Shown here: one piece after another, positions 17,631-27,480 of the stretch
How the letters are laid out: each line of letters opens with the position of its first letter
Numbering within the stretch: the first letter of the stretch is position 1
Assembly (NCBI RefSeq): GCF_025345615.1
Contig: NZ_JAODWD010000001.1
Location: 434,001 to 498,000 of the forward strand
Length of the DNA: 64,000 nt
Reading direction: 5' to 3'
Source: Mycobacterium deserti
GTDB taxonomy: Bacteria; Actinomycetota; Actinomycetes; Mycobacteriales; Mycobacteriaceae
Made by a program: the position numbers and the translations under genes
Notes under the pieces: generated by a model
Databases searched by the model: none
What the model saw: only the letters and a program-made list of their open reading frames with translations
What the model was told of the DNA's origin: nothing

Positions 17631-20387
17631 ATGGCGGCGGCTGGATCGCGACGGCGTCCGGCGGAGAACCGCACGGTAGCCGGCTTCTTGACCTCCGCTG
17701 CCACCGGTCCGTCTGCGTTGCTGATCGAAGGCGAGCCGGGCATCGGCAAGACCACGCTCTGGTTAGCTGCCATCGAGCAAGCGCAGACCAGCGGCTTTCG
17801 CGTTCTCACCGCGCGCGCGGCTGCGGCGGAGTCGGTGATGGCATATGCGGCGCTGGCCGATCTGCTCGAGGAGGTCGACGCGGGCGCGTGGGCCGACCTG
17901 CCCGCGCCGCAGCTCGCCGCGGTGGACCAGGTGTTGTTGCGCGCGGACAACAGTGCAGTCACCGACCAACGCGCCGTGGCGGCCGCGTTCCTGTCGGTCG
18001 TGGAACGGTTGACCGACGAGGGACCGGTGCTGCTGGCCATCGACGATCTGCAGTGGCTCGATCCGTCGAGCATGCACGTCATGGCGTTCGTGGCGCGCCG
18101 GCTGGCCGGGCCCGCGGGGATTCTGGCCAGCGTCCGCACCGAGGCCGACGGCGGAGCCACCGCCACGTGGCTGCAGATGCCACGCCCCGAGGCGGTCAGC
18201 CGAATTCGACTCAGTCCGTTGACTCTTCAGGAACTCCACGCCGCCGTCACCAGCAGGCTGCGCCGACCGTTCTCCCGGCCCACCATCGGTCGGATCCATC
18301 AGCTGTCCGGTGGCAATCCGTTCTACGCGATCGAGTTGGCCCGGGCCATCGACTCGCGCGCACCCGGCGCCGACACGATGCTTCCGCGCACCCTGACCGA
18401 CGTGGTCAAGGCGCGCATCGCCGGCCTCGATCCCGAGGTTCACGACGCGCTGCTGGCGGCCTCATGCCTTCCCGCTCCTACGGTGGAGGCAGTCGCGCGC
18501 GCCACGCTCAGCGACCCCGACCGGTTGATGGATCAGCTCGAAGTGGCGGAGACCAAGGGCGTCATCACGATTGACGGCCACCGCATCCACTTCGCGCACC
18601 CGCTACTGGCCAGGGGCGTGTACACCCAGGCACCTCCGAGCCGCCGCCGGCTCATGCACCGCAGGCTTGCCGAGATCGTCGACGAACCGGAGCTGCGCGC
18701 CAGGCACCTTGCCCTTGCGGCGACGAGCGGCGATCACACCACCCTGCGGGCGCTCGACACCGCGGCGGACTCCGCGCAGGCGCGGGGTGCACCCGCCGCG
18801 GCGGCGGAACTGGTCGATCTGGCGATCAACCTGGGTGGCGATACACCCGAACGGCGGCTTCGCTCGGCACTGCACCACTTCGACGCAGGCGACCAGGAGC
18901 GGGCGGCAACGGTACTCGAAGACACCATCGGTCAACTGCCGCCGGGCAGCCTTCGCGCAGAAGCGTTGAGCCGCTTGGCCGTCGTGCGCCTCTACAGCGA
19001 CGGATTTCACGACGTCGGCCGCATGCTCGGCCAGGCGCTGCGTGAGGCGGAGGAGACCAGCCCACTGCGCGTGCAGATATCGACGTCGTTGGCGTACGCC
19101 CTACTCAACGCCAACCGAATCGACGAGAGCATTCGCACCGCCGAGGCGTCGGTGGCCGACGCAGAACGGCTCGGTCAGCCGCATCTGCTCAGCGTGGCGT
19201 TGGGGATGCGGGCCACCCTGCAGTTCCTGAGCGGCAACGGCATCGACGACGTCAGCATCCGCAGGGCGCTGGCCCTGGAGGACCCGCAGGCCTACACACC
19301 ACTGGTATTCCGCCCGACCGTGCAGCACGCCCTGCTGATGGAGTGGACGGGTCAGTTGGACCGGGCCGACGAGGCGCTGGATGCAATCCGGTTGCGCTGC
19401 ATAGAAAGAGGCGAAGAGGGCGAAGACGTGTTCCTCGCCCAGCACGTCGTCATGAGTTCGGTCTGGCGTGGTGACTTCGTCAAGGCGAACCTCGTCGCCG
19501 AGGATGCGATGGAGCAGGCCCGACAACTCGGCGGTCATACTCCGCTGTACTTCGCGCACAGCCTGCGCGCCCTGCTGGCCGCTTACTCCGGCAACGAGGA
19601 CACCGCGCGCCAAGCCGTCGACGAAGCGCTCGAACTCAGCAGGCGCATAGGCAGTTTGCGCTTTGCGGAGCGCATCTACTCTGCGCTGACATTTCTCGAA
19701 CTGTCGCTGGGCAACTACGACGCGGCAGCGGCTGCGGCGACGCCGATGCTGTCCGCCTTCGACCCCGAGTCCACCCCGACCGAACTGCCCAACGGGGCGT
19801 ATCTGCCCGACGCTGTGCAGGCGCTCGTCCACCTCGGCCGCCTCACCGAGGCCGAGCCGCTGATCGGGGCGCTCGAGCGCAACGGCCGCCGGCTGGACCG
19901 CGCCTGGATGCGGGCCGCCGGTGCGCGCTGTCGAAGCATGCTGCACGCCGCACGCGGCGATCTCGAGGCCGCCCATGGGTCCGCCCTCGGAGCGCTGGCC
20001 GACTACGACCGGATCACCATGCCCTTCGAGCGGGCGCGAACGCTGTTGCTGCTGGGCCAGCTCGAGCGTCGCCAGCGCAAGAAGGATTCCGCATCGGCGG
20101 TACTGCAGGAGGCCGTCGATGCCTTCGAGCGGCTGCACACCCCGCTCTGGGCCGAGCGGGCCCGCGCCGAATTGGTCCGCGCCAACGTCGGCCCGCGGCA
20201 GAGCGGGCAGCTCACGCCGTCTGAACAGCGGGTCGCCGAGCTCGCCGCGTCGGGCATGAAGAATCGCGACGTCGCCAACGCCCTGTTCATCAGTCCGAAG
20301 ACCGTCGAGGCCAATCTCGCGCGCATCTACCGCAAGCTCGGCATCAAGTCGAGGGCTGAGCTGGGCCGCCACATCGGTCGGGGCTGA
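17631..20387 (+). CDS. LuxR-family AAA ATPase transcriptional regulator (LAL type), copy 2
   Basis: This 918-residue paralogue of the preceding gene has the same layout. Walker A EGEPGIGKTTLW is at about residues 31-42, Walker B is VLLAIDDLQWLD, and the motif DQRAVAAAFLSVVERL is shared with copy 1. A long helical middle region ends with an EPLIGALERNGRRLDRAW segment that is almost the same in both copies. The LuxR HTH at the C-terminus (LTPSEQRVAELAASGMKNRD, SPKTVEANLARIYRKL) is intact. The pair arose by tandem duplication but has diverged, with indels and clear substitutions, so the copies probably sense or bind different things. The ATG at 17631 has no obvious ribosome binding site. Confidence 0.88.
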   Translation: MAAAGSRRRPAENRTVAGFLTSAATGPSALLIEGEPGIGKTTLWLAAIEQAQTSGFRVLTARAAAAESVMAYAALADLLEEVDAGAWADLPAPQLAAVDQVLLRADNSAVTDQRAVAAAFLSVVERLTDEGPVLLAIDDLQWLDPSSMHVMAFVARRLAGPAGILASVRTEADGGATATWLQMPRPEAVSRIRLSPLTLQELHAAVTSRLRRPFSRPTIGRIHQLSGGNPFYAIELARAIDSRAPGADTMLPRTLTDVVKARIAGLDPEVHDALLAASCLPAPTVEAVARATLSDPDRLMDQLEVAETKGVITIDGHRIHFAHPLLARGVYTQAPPSRRRLMHRRLAEIVDEPELRARHLALAATSGDHTTLRALDTAADSAQARGAPAAAAELVDLAINLGGDTPERRLRSALHHFDAGDQERAATVLEDTIGQLPPGSLRAEALSRLAVVRLYSDGFHDVGRMLGQALREAEETSPLRVQISTSLAYALLNANRIDESIRTAEASVADAERLGQPHLLSVALGMRATLQFLSGNGIDDVSIRRALALEDPQAYTPLVFRPTVQHALLMEWTGQLDRADEALDAIRLRCIERGEEGEDVFLAQHVVMSSVWRGDFVKANLVAEDAMEQARQLGGHTPLYFAHSLRALLAAYSGNEDTARQAVDEALELSRRIGSLRFAERIYSALTFLELSLGNYDAAAAAATPMLSAFDPESTPTELPNGAYLPDAVQALVHLGRLTEAEPLIGALERNGRRLDRAWMRAAGARCRSMLHAARGDLEAAHGSALGALADYDRITMPFERARTLLLLGQLERRQRKKDSASAVLQEAVDAFERLHTPLWAERARAELVRANVGPRQSGQLTPSEQRVAELAASGMKNRDVANALFISPKTVEANLARIYRKLGIKSRAELGRHIGRG

Positions 20388-20400
20388 CCAAATCTCAGGT

Positions 20401-20417
20401 ATAGGGAAACACCCTAT
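20401..20417. promoter_or_regulatory. Inverted repeat and possible promoter upstream of the 70-residue gene
   Basis: ATAGGG-AAACA-CCCTAT is a perfect 6-bp inverted repeat followed by TTCTT, 14 bp after the LAL copy 2 stop. It could be a weak terminator for that gene or an operator. A possible -35 (TTGACG at 20421-20426) with a loosely matching -10 (TAAATC) follows, leading to the GTG of the small gene at 20484. Confidence 0.4.
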
Positions 20418-20483
20418 TTCTTGACGCCGCAATCGGACTTAACGTAAATCCGCCAGATCGATTTCTTCAAAACGAGGAGAACC

Positions 20484-20696
20484 GTGCGCGCCGACCAAGC
20501 CCCCGCGACCCTGACCGCCCAGAGCCCGTCTCTGGTCACGACCGCCACCAGCCAGCCCGCGCTGCGCACCGGCTTCGCGATGCTGGGCCTGGTCTCGCTG
20601 CTGGACCTGCCGAAGGCAGAGCGCGCGGACCGGATGGTGGCCCTGGGCGGCGCGGCGGCTGCAGGCTGGTTCCTTGTGCGAGGCCGTCACCGCTAG
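20484..20696 (+). CDS. Small hypothetical protein (70 aa)
   Basis: This is a short gene of unknown function with a GTG start and a clear ribosome binding site (GAGGAG about 5 bp upstream). The product has an Ala/Thr/Ser-rich N-terminus (QAPATLTAQSPSLVTTATS), then LRTGFAMLGLVSLLDLPKAERADRM and a short hydrophobic stretch VALGGAAAAGWFLV with a basic end RGRHR, which could be a membrane anchor. It has its own upstream intergenic region with an inverted repeat and is the only gene between the LAL regulators and phoH2, so it is a candidate target of the regulators (inference). Confidence 0.6.
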   Translation: MRADQAPATLTAQSPSLVTTATSQPALRTGFAMLGLVSLLDLPKAERADRMVALGGAAAAGWFLVRGRHR

Positions 20697-20707
20697 CCCC
20701 GCCACCC

Positions 20708-22021
20708 TCAGGGCAGCGCGCCGGGACTGAACTCTTCCAGCATCTCGGTCACCAACGCCGCGATCGGTGAGCGCTCGCTGCGCAGCAGCGTGATGTGTGC
20801 GAACAGCGGGTGGCCCTTGAGCTTTTCGATCACCGCGGCGACACCGTCGTGACGACCGACACGCAGATTGTCGCGCTGGGCGACGTCGTGGGTGAGCACC
20901 ACGCGAGAGCCCGAGCCCAGCCGCGACAGGACGGTCAGCAGCACGTTGCGTTCCAGCGACTGTGCCTCGTCGACGATGACGAATGAGTCGTGCAGAGAAC
21001 GACCGCGGATGTGGGTCAGCGGCAGGACCTCGAGCATGCCGCGGGAGAGCACCTCTTCGAGCACGGCGGGGCTGGCCAGACCTTCGAGCGTGTCGAAGAC
21101 GGCCTGCGCCCACGGGCCCATCTTCTCGCTCTCGCTGCCCGGCAGATAACCGAGATCCTGTCCGCCGACCGCGTACAGGGGTCGGAACACCACGACCTTG
21201 CGCTGGGTGCGGCGTTCCAGGACGGCCTCGAGACCGGCGCACAATGCGAGCGCGGATTTCCCGGTGCCTGCCTTGCCGCCGAGCGAGACGATGCCGACGG
21301 ACTCGTCGAGCAACAGGTCCAGTGCGACTCGCTGTTCGGCCGAGCGCCCCCGCAGCCCGAAGACCTCACGATCGCCGCGGACCAGCTGAACCCTCTTCTC
21401 CGCGTTGACCCGGCCGAGCGCATGCGAGCTGCCGCCGAGCAGCCGAACACCGGTGTGGCACGGTAGATTACGGGCCGCCTCGAGATCGATCTCCCCGTCG
21501 GAGAACAGCGCGTCGATCTCGTCGGCCGACACCTCGACCTCGTCCATACCCGTCCAGCCGGACGTCACGACGTCCTGGGCGTGGTACTCGTCGGCGTGAA
21601 GACCGACCGCGCCTGCCTTCACCCGCAGCGGAATGTCCTTGCTGACCAGCGTGACGTGTTTTCCCTCCGCGGCGAGGTTGGCCGCGACGGTGAGGATCCG
21701 CGCGTCGTTGCTGTCGTTGCGGAACCCTGCAGGCAGCACCGAAGGGTCACTGTGGTTCAGCTCGACATGTAGCGTGCCGCCTTGCGTCCCAACGGGAACC
21801 GGCTGATCAAGCCGGCCGTGTTCGAGCCGCAGATCGTCGAACATCCGCAGTGCCTGCCTCGCGAACCAGCCAAGTTCGTGATGATGGCGCTTGGCTTCCA
21901 GTTCGCTGATGACCACCAGCGGGACCACCACTTCGTGCTCGGCGAATCGTGTGCACGCCCAGGGATCGGACAGCAGCACGGAGGTGTCGAGTACGTAGGT
22001 CCGGACGGTCGAATCTGTCAC
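20708..22021 (-). CDS. phoH2: PhoH2-type PIN-domain/PhoH ATPase (ribonuclease-helicase)
   Basis: PhoH2 joins an N-terminal PIN ribonuclease domain to a C-terminal PhoH ATPase. The mycobacterial protein is described as an RNA helicase/RNase toxin. The 437-residue product shows the PIN acidic residues in [15 protein letters not shown] and [20 protein letters not shown], then the PhoH part with Walker [14 protein letters not shown] and Walker [15 protein letters not shown]. The GTG at 22021 fits the family N-terminus and has AGGAGCGAC just upstream; the frame is open further upstream but lacks family residues. Upstream coding hints are listed separately. Neighbours desA2 and glyA follow the Rv1095/Rv1094/Rv1093 order. 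Confidence 0.9.
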   Translation of the reverse strand: MTDSTVRTYVLDTSVLLSDPWACTRFAEHEVVVPLVVISELEAKRHHHELGWFARQALRMFDDLRLEHGRLDQPVPVGTQGGTLHVELNHSDPSVLPAGFRNDSNDARILTVAANLAAEGKHVTLVSKDIPLRVKAGAVGLHADEYHAQDVVTSGWTGMDEVEVSADEIDALFSDGEIDLEAARNLPCHTGVRLLGGSSHALGRVNAEKRVQLVRGDREVFGLRGRSAEQRVALDLLLDESVGIVSLGGKAGTGKSALALCAGLEAVLERRTQRKVVVFRPLYAVGGQDLGYLPGSESEKMGPWAQAVFDTLEGLASPAVLEEVLSRGMLEVLPLTHIRGRSLHDSFVIVDEAQSLERNVLLTVLSRLGSGSRVVLTHDVAQRDNLRVGRHDGVAAVIEKLKGHPLFAHITLLRSERSPIAALVTEMLEEFSPGALP

Positions 22022-22077
22022 GTCGCTCCTCGAACCCGCGCGGCCCCACGCGAACCTCTTGGGAGACAATGCGGCAC
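22018..22077 (-). other. Short reading frame overlapping the phoH2 start (possible PhoAT remnant or leader)
   Basis: In the frame ending at the TGA that overlaps the phoH2 GTG by 4 bp (GTGA), a GTG at 22077 would give a 19-residue peptide, [19 protein letters not shown]. The frame stays open for about 50 codons back to a TAG but has no other usual start. In M. smegmatis a small antitoxin gene phoAT lies directly upstream of phoH2 in such an overlap. I cannot show that this is the same gene. The same intergenic space (22022-22210) holds a GGACCGG-GG-CCGGTCC hairpin at 22080-22095. Confidence 0.3.
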
Positions 22078-22210
22078 TAGGACCGGGGCCGGTCCTCTCG
22101 TGATCGAAACGATCGGTACCGCCCGGATAGCAGAGCGAGTCGCTAGCCATCGAAAGCGACGCTACTCTCGTCGCGACGCAAGCGCCGCGCAGGCGCGCCG
22201 TCGCGAAAAG

Positions 22211-23038
22211 TTAGCCCTGTGTGAACTGTTTGAGCGCCGGTTCGTCGGCCAGACCCCATGCCGAGATCCGGTCGGCGATCACGGCGCGCAACTGCTCGCG
22301 CCCGAAGATGCCCGCCTCGGCGACGTTGGCGAGCTTGTCCTCGTAGGCATCGATGTCCCCGCCGACGACCTGCAGTTCACCGGCGCGCTTCGCGATCGCC
22401 TCGACGGTCTCCTCGCGATCGGACGTCAGCAGGTGCGCGACGAGGTTGGCGAAGAATTCCTCGTGCCGCTCCTCGTCCTTCGCGATGCGTCCGATCAGGC
22501 CCTTGAGAGCGGGTTCGGTGATCTGCGCTTCGAGGTTGCGACAGAACACCGCGTGAGCGCGTTCGAAGAAGGCCATGAACACGAGGCGCTCGACCTGGCT
22601 GTAGGAGTCGGCGCGGTAGCCCTTCATGACGTGCTCGACGCGCACGTCCTCGTTGGCCGCCGGATCGATCTCGCGGGTCACCACGAGGTAGTTGCGCAAT
22701 GCGACGGCGTGCAGATGCTCCTCGGCGGTCCAGCGGCCGATCCAGCGACCCCACCTCTCCTCGAGGATGAAGCTGAAGACGAACTCGCGGTGGTAGCCGG
22801 CGAGGTTGTCCTTGGTGATCAGCAGGATCTCCAGCGCGTCGGTGACCGCCTTGGGCAGCGTGACCTCCGACGGATCCCAATCGCGACCGCCGAGGAAAGC
22901 GAAGTTCTCGCCCTCGTCGAACGGCACGTAGTCGTGTGCGTACCAGAGGTCTTCGGAGTCGATGTGTCGACGGAGTTCCTGCTGCACGACCGGCACGAGT
23001 TCAAGGATCAGCGCGTTAGGTACAGGTTTCTGTGCCAT
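22211..23038 (-). CDS. desA2: Acyl-[acyl carrier protein] desaturase DesA2
   Basis: This is a soluble diiron desaturase of 275 residues, the size of M. tuberculosis DesA2, thought to act on acyl-ACP in mycolic acid synthesis. The iron-ligand motifs TAEEHLHA (EExxH) and DEERHEEFF (ExxH) are present, and FFERAHAVF supplies a further acid. The first canonical Glu is less clear. The ATG at 23038 follows at once on a palindromic sequence and has no ribosome binding site, suggesting a leaderless transcript. It lies between glyA (upstream, same strand) and phoH2. Confidence 0.9.
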   Translation of the reverse strand: MAQKPVPNALILELVPVVQQELRRHIDSEDLWYAHDYVPFDEGENFAFLGGRDWDPSEVTLPKAVTDALEILLITKDNLAGYHREFVFSFILEERWGRWIGRWTAEEHLHAVALRNYLVVTREIDPAANEDVRVEHVMKGYRADSYSQVERLVFMAFFERAHAVFCRNLEAQITEPALKGLIGRIAKDEERHEEFFANLVAHLLTSDREETVEAIAKRAGELQVVGGDIDAYEDKLANVAEAGIFGREQLRAVIADRISAWGLADEPALKQFTQG

Positions 23039-23040
23039 GC

Positions 23041-23053
23041 GGTTACAGTAACC
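23041..23053. promoter_or_regulatory. desA2: Palindrome at the desA2 start (candidate MadR-type operator)
   Basis: GGTTAC-A-GTAACC on the plus strand reads GGTTACTGTAACC toward desA2 and ends two bases before its ATG. TACTGT within it looks like a -10 hexamer (TAnnnT), so a repressor here would block transcription initiation. MadR (Msmeg_0916/Rv0472c) is known to repress desA1 and desA2 in mycobacteria. That this palindrome is its site is inferred from position, as I do not recall the published operator exactly. Confidence 0.55.
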
Positions 23054-23094
23054 AATCCTGTGAGAATCGTAAAATTCCCACCCCGGCGGTGCGG

Positions 23095-24555
23095 CTAGAG
23101 CGTCAGTCCGGGATAGAGCGGGTTGGCCGACAGCAATTCGGCGGCCGCGGCGTGCACGCGCTCGGCGGTGCCGTCGGCCAGCTTGTACTTGGCCTTCGAG
23201 GAGCCTTCAGGCTGCGTGTTGCTCAGCACTTCGATCACCAGTTCGGCAACGCGGTCGAAGTCCTCGGCGCCGAAGCCGCGGGTGGTCAGCGCGGGGGTGC
23301 CGAGTCGGATGCCGCTGGTGTACCAGGCGCCGTTGGGGTCGGCGGGAATGGCATTGCGGTTGGTGACGATTCCGGAGTCCAGCAGCGCCGACTCGGCTTG
23401 GCGCCCGGTGAGCCCGAACGATGTCACGTCCAGCAGCACGAGGTGGTTGTCGGTGCCGCCGGTGACCAGGCCTGCGTCTCGCTTGACGAAACCGTCGGCC
23501 AGCGCCTGGGCGTTGTCCGCGATGGACTGGGCGTACTCGCGGAATGCCGGCTGGCGGGCCTCGGCCAACGCGACGGCCTTGGCGGCCATGACATGGGACA
23601 GGGGTCCGCCCAGCACCATCGGGCAGCCCTTGTCGACGGCGGGCGCGTACTCCTCGGTGGCCAGCACGAGCCCGCCGCGGGGACCACGCAGAGACTTGTG
23701 CGTGGTCGTCGTCGTGACGTGGGCATGCGGCACCGGGTCTTCGTCGCCGGTGAACACCTTGCCCGCGACCAGGCCGGCGAAATGCGCCATGTCGACCATC
23801 AGGGTGGCCCCGACCTCGTCGGCGATCTCGCGCATCTTGGCGAAGTTGACCCGGCGCGGGTAGGCCGAATAACCGGCGACCAGCACCAGCGGCTTGAACT
23901 CGCGGACAGCGGCCGCCACGGCGTCGTAGTCGATGAAGCCGGTGTCGGGGTTGGTTCCGTACTGGCGCTGGTGGAACATCTTGCCGGAGATATTGGGCCG
24001 GAAGCCGTGGGTGAGGTGGCCGCCGGTGTCCAACGACATGCCCATCAGCCGCTGGTTGCCCAGCTTGTTGCGCAGGGACTCCCACTCGGCCTCGGAGAGG
24101 TCGTTGACGTGCTTGGCGCCCAGGTCCGCCAGGCCCGGCGCCTCGACGCGGGTGGCCAGGATCGCCCAGTACGCAACCAGGTTGGCGTCGATGCCGGAGT
24201 GCGGCTGGGCGTAGGCGTAGGGAGCGTCGAAGAGCTCGCGGGCGTGCTCGGCGGCCAGCGCCTCGACGGTGTCGACGTTCTGGCAGGCGGCGTAGAAGCG
24301 GTGTCCGATGGTGCCTTCGGCGTACTTGTCGGAGAACCAGGTGCCCATGGTCAGCAGCACCGCCGGCGAAGCATAGTTTTCGCTGGCGATCAGTTTCAGC
24401 GAATCCCTCTGGTCGGCAAGCTCTTTGCGGGTGGCGTCGGCGATGCGTGGCTCGACGGTCTCGATCACCCGCAGCGCGGCCCGGTAGGCCTCGCTGGCAG
24501 TGTCGGCGTACTCGGCGCCCAGGCCGTTGGAGGAGGTCACGGACTCTGCAGTCAT
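23095..24555 (-). CDS. glyA: Serine hydroxymethyltransferase, long form
   Basis: This PLP enzyme converts serine and tetrahydrofolate to glycine and methylene-THF. The 486-residue product is about 60 longer than the usual mycobacterial GlyA (426). An N-terminal extension of about 40 residues precedes [19 protein letters not shown], and an insert at about 130-172 (with ATRVEAP and [20 protein letters not shown]) follows [12 protein letters not shown]. The PLP lysine is Lys287 in [23 protein letters not shown] and [14 protein letters not shown] are also present. These features match the long subclass known from chlamydiae and some actinobacteria rather than M. tuberculosis GlyA1. It occupies the glyA1 position next to desA2. 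Confidence 0.92.
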   Translation of the reverse strand: MTAESVTSSNGLGAEYADTASEAYRAALRVIETVEPRIADATRKELADQRDSLKLIASENYASPAVLLTMGTWFSDKYAEGTIGHRFYAACQNVDTVEALAAEHARELFDAPYAYAQPHSGIDANLVAYWAILATRVEAPGLADLGAKHVNDLSEAEWESLRNKLGNQRLMGMSLDTGGHLTHGFRPNISGKMFHQRQYGTNPDTGFIDYDAVAAAVREFKPLVLVAGYSAYPRRVNFAKMREIADEVGATLMVDMAHFAGLVAGKVFTGDEDPVPHAHVTTTTTHKSLRGPRGGLVLATEEYAPAVDKGCPMVLGGPLSHVMAAKAVALAEARQPAFREYAQSIADNAQALADGFVKRDAGLVTGGTDNHLVLLDVTSFGLTGRQAESALLDSGIVTNRNAIPADPNGAWYTSGIRLGTPALTTRGFGAEDFDRVAELVIEVLSNTQPEGSSKAKYKLADGTAERVHAAAAELLSANPLYPGLTL

Positions 24556-24573
24556 GGCGCTCAGCCTAGTCCG

Positions 24574-25770
24574 CTAGGCCGCCCGCAACGCCGACGGGAT
24601 CAGCGGTTCGTCGAGCAGGCGGCCGAACCGATCGGTCAGGCTGACGTCGTCGGGCCGGGCGTCCAACCAGGCCCGCAGCAGCCGATACCCCTCGACGTAA
24701 GTGCTCGTGTACGCGCGCCACAGCGGCGACGACAGGAACCGCAGCATCTGCCGGGCGCGCTCGTCGTTGACCAGCAGCCAACGCTTGAGGAAGTCGACGA
24801 CGTCATCGACGTCGCGGTGCTCGTCGTGCAGCATCAGCGCCGCGTCCTGGCGCACGTCGGCCAGCGCTGCGGTGGCCTCCGACACGACCTGGGCGCGCTC
24901 GCCGTCGAACCGCAGCCCGAGGTCGGCGTAGATCTCGGTGGCCCAGGCGCCCCAGCCCGACCCGATCGCGGCGTGCAGCGCCAGGTCCGCCAGGCCCTCG
25001 GCCATCAGGCACTGCGGCGTGTTGACGAGGAAGATCGTCTGCTCGATCTGCCCCTTCGCCGCCACCAGCCCGGCTTCCTTGCGGCAGTGCTCGGTGTGGT
25101 GGCCGGGATAGGACTCGTGCGCGACGAGCCGGGGCAGGTTCGACATCTGCTGCCGCAGATCGGCGTTGACGGCCACCGTCGAGGTGTAATCGCCGAGGTA
25201 GTAGTTGAAGCCCGACCACGGCTTGTCGGTCACCACCTCGTAATTGATGGTCTCGGTGTCGGGCAGCGCGTAGTCGGCGCGCACCCGGTCGCGCAGCGCG
25301 CTGGAGAAAGCGTGAATGCACTCTTCGAGCCGCTCCGGCGGAATCTCCTCGCCTGCGCGGTAGGCCTGGACCCGCTCGGCGAGCGGTCCACTGCCGCCGA
25401 GCGCATCGTCGAGCTTGGCGTGAGCCTGCCGGTACTGCTCGGGGTCGCCCCGGCCGATGCGCACGTCGAAGTAGGCCTCCACCTCGTCGACGAATCCGAC
25501 GTCCTCACCGGCGAACTTGCGCCCGGCGCAGGCCAGCGCCCGCAGATGGGTGCGCAGGTAGTCCGCCCGCGCGGGTTCCAGACCCGCCGGCAGCTCGGCC
25601 GCCAGTCGATCGGCTTGGCGGGCAAGGTCGGCCGGGTCGGGAGGTGGCTCGTTGTCGACGGCGCGGCGCAGCGCAGGGTCGCCGGTGAAGGAGTCGACAT
25701 AACCCTCTTCGACCCGGTCGAAGCGCAGACCGAGCATCAGATACTCGCGGATCACGGTGCTGGCGTCCAT
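24574..25770 (-). CDS. DUF885 family metallopeptidase-like protein
   Basis: This 398-residue DUF885 protein has a zinc-peptidase-like motif [11 protein letters not shown] (residues about 220-230). A downstream glutamate in [11 protein letters not shown] may complete the site. The alpha-helical N-terminal region carries conserved DFxGDP-type residues ([12 protein letters not shown]). Members are presumed to hydrolyse peptides; none in mycobacteria is characterised to my knowledge. The ATG at 25770 is preceded in frame by GTG 25779. It is divergent from coaA (30-bp gap) and sits 18 bp upstream of glyA on the same strand, so it may be co-transcribed with glyA. Confidence 0.82.
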   Translation of the reverse strand: MDASTVIREYLMLGLRFDRVEEGYVDSFTGDPALRRAVDNEPPPDPADLARQADRLAAELPAGLEPARADYLRTHLRALACAGRKFAGEDVGFVDEVEAYFDVRIGRGDPEQYRQAHAKLDDALGGSGPLAERVQAYRAGEEIPPERLEECIHAFSSALRDRVRADYALPDTETINYEVVTDKPWSGFNYYLGDYTSTVAVNADLRQQMSNLPRLVAHESYPGHHTEHCRKEAGLVAAKGQIEQTIFLVNTPQCLMAEGLADLALHAAIGSGWGAWATEIYADLGLRFDGERAQVVSEATAALADVRQDAALMLHDEHRDVDDVVDFLKRWLLVNDERARQMLRFLSSPLWRAYTSTYVEGYRLLRAWLDARPDDVSLTDRFGRLLDEPLIPSALRAA

Positions 25771-25800
25771 GACGTCCACGGTAAATGCAAGACTGAGCCC

Positions 25801-26739
25801 ATGGCGCGGCTGAGTGAACCCAGCCCTTATGTGGAGTTCGACCGGAGTCAATGGCGGAACCTCCGCATGTCGACTCCGTTGAAGCTGACCGAAGACGAGC
25901 TGGTCAAGCTGCGCGGCATCGGCGAGAAAGTCGACCTGCTCGAGGTCGAAGAGGTCTATCTTCCGCTGGCCCGTTTGATTCACCTGCAGGTCGCGGCGCG
26001 CCAGCGGCTCTTCGCGACGACGGCGGAGTTCCTCGGTGAGCCGCAGCAGAACCCGGACCGGCCGGTGCCGTTCGTCATCGGCGTCGCGGGCAGCGTGGCG
26101 GTCGGCAAATCGACTACCGCCCGTGTGCTGCAAGCACTTCTGGCCCGCTGGGAGCATCACCCACGGGTCGACCTCGTCACCACAGACGGGTTCCTCTACT
26201 CCAACAGCGAGTTGGTGCGACGGAACTTGATGGGACGTAAAGGTTTTCCGGAGAGTTACGATCGGCGCGGGTTGATGCGGTTCGTCACGGCGGTCAAGTC
26301 AGGCTCGGGCCAGGTATGCGTACCGGTGTACTCGCACCTGCTCTACGACATCGTTCCCGGCGAGAAGCAGCTCGTGCGCCACCCCGACATCCTGATCCTG
26401 GAGGGGCTCAACGTCCTGCAGACCGGGCCGACGCTGATGGTCTCGGACCTGTTCGACTTCTCCGTCTACGTCGACGCCCGCATCGACGACATCGAGAAGT
26501 GGTACATCGAGCGGTTTCTCGGGCTGCGGACAACGGCGTTCGCCGACCCGGCGTCACACTTTCACCACTACGCGACGCTCACCGACGAGCAGGCGGTGTT
26601 CGCCGCGCGCGACATTTGGCACTCGATCAACCGGCCGAACCTGATCGAGAACATCCTGCCCACCCGGCCACGCGCCACGCTGGTGCTGCGCAAAGACGCC
26701 GACCACTCCATCAACCGGCTGCGGCTGCGCAAGCTCTAA
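25801..26739 (+). CDS. coaA: Pantothenate kinase (CoaA, type I)
   Basis: CoaA phosphorylates pantothenate in the first step of CoA synthesis and is feedback-inhibited by CoA. The 312-residue product is the M. tuberculosis length. It shows the P-loop [12 protein letters not shown], the family opening [47 protein letters not shown] and LNVLQTG. The ATG at 25801 agrees with the family start. A long open frame on the plus strand continues upstream through glyA but is antisense shadow. Confidence 0.96.
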   Translation: MARLSEPSPYVEFDRSQWRNLRMSTPLKLTEDELVKLRGIGEKVDLLEVEEVYLPLARLIHLQVAARQRLFATTAEFLGEPQQNPDRPVPFVIGVAGSVAVGKSTTARVLQALLARWEHHPRVDLVTTDGFLYSNSELVRRNLMGRKGFPESYDRRGLMRFVTAVKSGSGQVCVPVYSHLLYDIVPGEKQLVRHPDILILEGLNVLQTGPTLMVSDLFDFSVYVDARIDDIEKWYIERFLGLRTTAFADPASHFHHYATLTDEQAVFAARDIWHSINRPNLIENILPTRPRATLVLRKDADHSINRLRLRKL

Positions 26740-27374
26740 CCGAGCAGGTCCATCTCAGCCGGGTTGGCTCCCCCGATGGGTTGCGAGATGAGGCTTCGCG
26801 TGGTGAGCGGGCCGCCGAACTGCTGCAGAAGACCGCCCTCGTCGTTGCGCCCCAGATCAATGGGCTCAAATCCCAACCGCTCGATCAACTGGCCGACTTC
26901 GGCGTTGGCATCGGGATGGTTACCCGAGACGAACAGCGCTCGACGGCCGCCACGTCCGTCGCCGGGTTCGCGCGCCAACACGCGCGCCCACGTGTGACCG
27001 AACGCCTTGACGACGCGCGCGTTGACCGCCCATTCCCCGACGAGATCCGAGGATGGACGGCCGCCGAGATCGGCGGGCGAGAAATCGGTGTAGTCAATGG
27101 CATTGGTTGCGTCCACGATGATGCGACCGCCCCAGTCGGGCACCCGCCCGACAAGCTCTTGGACCGCCTCGAAGGGCACGGCCAGTACGGTGAGATCGGC
27201 TGTGAGAGCATCGGATATCTCCGTCGCAACCACGAGCTCACCGATCTGTTCGGTGAGACGGGCTGCGGCGGCGACACCTTTGGCCGTCGCGACCTCCACC
27301 GGCATACCCACCCGAGCGAACGCCCGCGCCACGGCCGACCCGATGTTGCCCGAGCCGATTATCGAATATCGCAT
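26736..27374 (-). CDS. NADPH-dependent F420 reductase-like dinucleotide-binding protein
   Basis: This 212-residue Rossmann protein has the NADP motif [21 protein letters not shown] at its start, then [28 protein letters not shown] and VKAFGHTWA. These match the F420-dependent NADP oxidoreductase (F420 reductase) family used in mycobacteria to shuttle hydride between NADPH and F420. Many family members have other functions, so the activity is not certain. The ATG at 27374 has AGGAGA at proper spacing. It overlaps coaA end-to-end by 4 bp (convergent). Confidence 0.78.
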   Translation of the reverse strand: MRYSIIGSGNIGSAVARAFARVGMPVEVATAKGVAAAARLTEQIGELVVATEISDALTADLTVLAVPFEAVQELVGRVPDWGGRIIVDATNAIDYTDFSPADLGGRPSSDLVGEWAVNARVVKAFGHTWARVLAREPGDGRGGRRALFVSGNHPDANAEVGQLIERLGFEPIDLGRNDEGGLLQQFGGPLTTRSLISQPIGGANPAEMDLLG

Positions 27375-27433
27375 TGGTTCTCCTGTGGCCATCGTCGACG
27401 TCGACACCCAGCCTAACGTGACTGACCTCGACA

Positions 27434-27472
27434 CGCTCAGGCCCGCCCGGCAGAGCCGAACGGGCCTGAGCG
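27434..27472 (-). terminator. 12-bp hairpin terminator after the membrane-protein triplet
   Basis: CGCTCAGGCCCG (27434-27445) and CGGGCCTGAGCG (27461-27472) form a perfect 12-bp stem with a 15-base loop, 8 bp after the stop of the gene at 27481 on the minus strand. There is no T-tract, as often in mycobacteria. It would end transcription of the three-gene array before the F420 reductase-like gene. Confidence 0.65.
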
Positions 27473-27480
27473 CTAATGAC

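Noticed and set aside
23032..25800. Very long plus-strand open frame running into coaA
   Set aside because: It is the high-GC antisense shadow of glyA and the DUF885 gene; the residues are low-complexity and only the part from 25801 is CoaA.
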